A DNA stretch of 7,497 nucleotides from an uncultured Verrucomicrobiota bacterium (GTDB lineage Bacteria; Verrucomicrobiota; Kiritimatiellia; RFP12; UBA1067): NCBI GenBank assembly GCA_947305825.1, contig CAMZET010000062.1:1-7497 (forward strand). Reading direction: 5' to 3'. This document shows, in pieces, positions 6,418 through 7,497 of the stretch. The notes under the pieces were generated by a model. The model made no database searches, was not told where the DNA came from, and was given only the letters and a program-made list of their open reading frames with translations. Made by a program: the position numbers and the translations under genes. Position 1 is the first letter of the stretch. Each line of letters opens with the position of its first letter.

Positions 6418-7355
6418 GCGTCCGCTCCTTCGTCGATGTCGCTGCGGTTGAGGAAGAGCACAATATCGTCGCCGCGCAGAGACGTGTCGCCGTTGCCGGC
6501 GCGGCCGGCCTGGCGCGAAATGCGCGGTTCGCGGGCAATCCAGGCGCGGGCGGTCGAGTTAGTCCTGTTCTCGAAGAAGCACGGCGTGTCGAGGCGCCCG
6601 TCAGGTCCGGCGCAGACGAGCCTCGCGTATTGCCAGCGCGTCTCCGGCGCGACGGTGGCGGGGCTTCTGGAAAAGGCCTGCGGCGGCGGAACCTGAAGGA
6701 CATACGGGTTTCCCCATGGGTCCAGGATGGCAGGCTCTCCCGGGAAACCGTACGCGGAGCAGCCGTTGACGGCGCGGCGCAGGTCTTCTGCGAGATACAG
6801 CGAAGCGACGTTCGGGAAGAAACCGCGTTCCGCGGCGGTGTTGTCGTCGCGGAAGCGCCTGTAGGAGGCGCGGGGAAATTCGCCGTGCGGCGGCGCGACG
6901 TAGGGCCCGCGCCAACCGCGCCCGCCTGGCTCGGAGGGGCGCGTGTATTCGGAACCCCTCGCCAGACCCCGCTCCGGCGCGTCGCGGCCCTCCGGCGGGT
7001 CGGCGCGTTCCGCCGTCGGGAACGTGCCGTCGGCGTTGCGCTGCGCTATCACGTAGAGATTTGTCGCGACAAGCATGTTCGCCAGGCGGACTTCGGAAGG
7101 CTGAAATCCCGGAAGGCCGGTCATGTCCGCGACATATCCGCCGTTTGGCGCGAGAAGGGCGTCGCGCAGCGTGGCGAGTTCGGCCTCGGCGCGGACGGCG
7201 CGGGCCCGGGCGGCAATCGAGCCTGTGCGGGAAGCGGCGAATACCGCCAGAAACGCCAAAATCGCGACGATGACGACGAGTTCGACGAGCGTGAATGCTC
7301 GTCGGCGCGATGTAATGCGCCCGTCGAGGCGTCGGCGTGTTGTCGCGCGTTTCAT
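6405..7355 (-). CDS. Pseudopilin A: large GspG-like prepilin
   Basis: The product is a 316-residue prepilin with a long basic leader (20 residues, many Arg) ending RRRA, then FTLVELVVIVAILAFLAVFAA. The predicted cut is A20|F21 with Glu at +5 (E25). The mature part holds GGYVADMTGLPGF (72-84), GWRGPYVAPPHG (147-158), DPWGNPYVLQV (212-222), GPDGRLDT (250-257) and GDDIVLFLN (295-303). WGGPY, DPWGNPY and GPDG...DDI patterns are characteristic of GspG-type pseudopilins, whose C-terminal loop usually binds calcium. It is longer than classical GspG (about 140 residues), mainly between GWRGPY and DPWGNPY. The frame could be read back to 7493, but that extension runs through the end of an upstream exonuclease gene, so ATG 7355 is preferred. 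AAAGG directly abuts this ATG, too close to work well; coupling to the short leader ORF at 7378 may drive initiation. It resembles pseudopilin B and is probably its paralogue. Confidence 0.88.
   Translation of the reverse strand: MKRATTRRRLDGRITSRRRAFTLVELVVIVAILAFLAVFAASRTGSIAARARAVRAEAELATLRDALLAPNGGYVADMTGLPGFQPSEVRLANMLVATNLYVIAQRNADGTFPTAERADPPEGRDAPERGLARGSEYTRPSEPGGRGWRGPYVAPPHGEFPRASYRRFRDDNTAAERGFFPNVASLYLAEDLRRAVNGCSAYGFPGEPAILDPWGNPYVLQVPPPQAFSRSPATVAPETRWQYARLVCAGPDGRLDTPCFFENRTNSTARAWIAREPRISRQAGRAGNGDTSLRGDDIVLFLNRSDIDEGADAWND
6425..6430 (-). promoter_or_regulatory. Ribosome binding site of pseudopilin B
   Basis: On the minus strand AAGGAG lies 7 bases before the ATG at 6417. 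It sits inside the last codons of pseudopilin A and fixes the start of pseudopilin B, giving a 13-base gene overlap. Confidence 0.75.
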
Positions 7356-7378
7356 CCTTTGCGTTCCAGCTCTTGCAT
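7352..7378 (-). CDS. Possible 8-codon leader ORF coupled to pseudopilin A
   Basis: On the minus strand an ATG at 7378 opens an 8-residue frame (MQELERKG) ending in TGA at 7354-7352. That stop overlaps the ATG of pseudopilin A as ATGA. AAAGGA (7387-7392) lies 8 bases before the leader ATG, an ideal distance, whereas pseudopilin A itself lacks a well-spaced site. Ribosomes could load here and re-initiate on the pseudopilin. It may instead be a chance frame; its peptide has no recognisable feature. Confidence 0.35.
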   Translation of the reverse strand: MQELERKG

Positions 7379-7386
7379 TCAAAGCG

Positions 7387-7392
7387 TCCTTT
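7387..7392 (-). promoter_or_regulatory. Ribosome binding site ahead of the short leader ORF / pseudopilin A
   Basis: AAAGGA on the minus strand is 8 bases before the ATG at 7378 and 31 bases before the pseudopilin A ATG at 7355. It is the best Shine-Dalgarno-like match in the spacer. A TTG in the pseudopilin frame at 7382 lies 4 bases after it and is an alternative start that would add 9 residues to the leader. Confidence 0.45.
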
Positions 7393-7440
7393 GACAGTAT
7401 AACGGCGGCGGAGCGCCGGCGGTTCGCGCGTCCGGCGATT

Positions 7441-7497
7441 TTATTCCAGGAAAAGGGCGAGGTTGGCGCAGGCGACGGCATCGTAGAGAGCATCGTG
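7441..7497 (-). CDS. C-terminal end of a DEDDh (DnaQ-like) 3'-5' exonuclease, partial
   Basis: Reading the minus strand from the window edge gives 18 codons, HDALYDAVACANLALFLE, then TAA at 7443-7441. The H-x4-D pattern followed by Ala and a hydrophobic helix matches the third exonuclease motif of DEDDh enzymes. E. coli DnaQ has HGALLDAQILAEVYL at the equivalent place, recalled from knowledge. In that family the His is the general base and the Asp binds a catalytic metal. Such enzymes proofread DNA or trim RNA and DNA ends; the rest of the protein is needed to tell which. The stop is 85 bases before the pseudopilin A start, on the same strand, so it may or may not be in that operon. With only 18 residues visible the call is probable, not certain. 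Confidence 0.65.
   Translation of the reverse strand, partial: HDALYDAVACANLALFLE

Noticed and set aside
6387..7394. Plus-strand open frame of 335 codons opposite pseudopilin A
   Set aside because: It is antisense to a prepilin with clear leader and GspG-type motifs. The translated product is Arg/Gly/Ala-rich without recognisable features, as expected from GC-rich third positions.
7396..7401. TATACT on the minus strand as a -10 promoter element for the pseudopilin operon
   Set aside because: No -35-like hexamer sits 16-18 bases upstream, and the transcript would start almost on the ribosome binding site. Support is too weak to annotate.
7403..7440. GC-rich inverted repeats (GCCGG / CCGGC) in the spacer as a terminator for the exonuclease gene
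   Set aside because: The stems are short, compete with each other and have no T-run; palindromes like these are expected by chance in such GC-rich DNA.
7356..7493. Upstream in-frame extension of pseudopilin A to an ATG at 7493 (46 extra residues)
   Set aside because: It would put 46 residues before an already long prepilin leader, and it overlaps a more convincing exonuclease C-terminus in another frame. The ATG at 7355 gives a normal basic leader.

Overview
The window is GC-rich and almost completely coding. It has two opposed gene blocks that meet tail to tail at about 4735. It suggests a bacterium with a type II secretion / type IV pilus-like apparatus. The high GC, the A|FTL[IV]E prepilin leaders on unusually large pseudopilins, and the K/E/A-rich low-complexity protein fit the PVC group (Verrucomicrobiota, Kiritimatiellota or Lentisphaerota). 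This is a judgement from style, because no rRNA or other marker gene is present. I saw no tRNA, rRNA, CRISPR array, insertion sequence or phage gene.

Plus strand, 1-4738. First comes the 3' part of a large gene whose start lies outside the window. Its product has an Ala/Pro-rich tandem repeat, a long charged coiled coil and a C-terminal region I do not recognise. Fourteen bases later starts ilvA, the biosynthetic threonine deaminase with two ACT-like regulatory domains. Three bases after ilvA is a 682-residue gene that fuses a complete HD-containing, E. coli-like CCA-adding tRNA nucleotidyltransferase to a complete HAD-family phosphatase. This fusion is the most notable gene in the window. 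The tight spacing suggests ilvA and cca-HAD are co-transcribed, but their biochemical roles are not obviously linked.

Minus strand, read from 7497 down to 4730. The right edge holds the last 18 codons of a DEDDh-type (DnaQ-like) 3'-5' exonuclease. After an 85-base spacer comes a run of three overlapping secretion genes: pseudopilin A (7355-6405), pseudopilin B (6417-5524) and a bitopic GspL/PilN-like inner-membrane assembly protein (5527-4730). The genes overlap by 13 and 4 bases, so they look like one translationally coupled operon. The two pseudopilins are divergent paralogues that share several motifs. They would form part of a pseudopilus, with the GspL/PilN-like protein as a platform component. 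The spacer carries a possible 8-codon leader ORF with a well-placed ribosome binding site, whose stop overlaps the start of pseudopilin A.

The last 9 bases of the fusion gene and of the GspL/PilN-like gene overlap on opposite strands, so no intergenic terminator fits between the two blocks.
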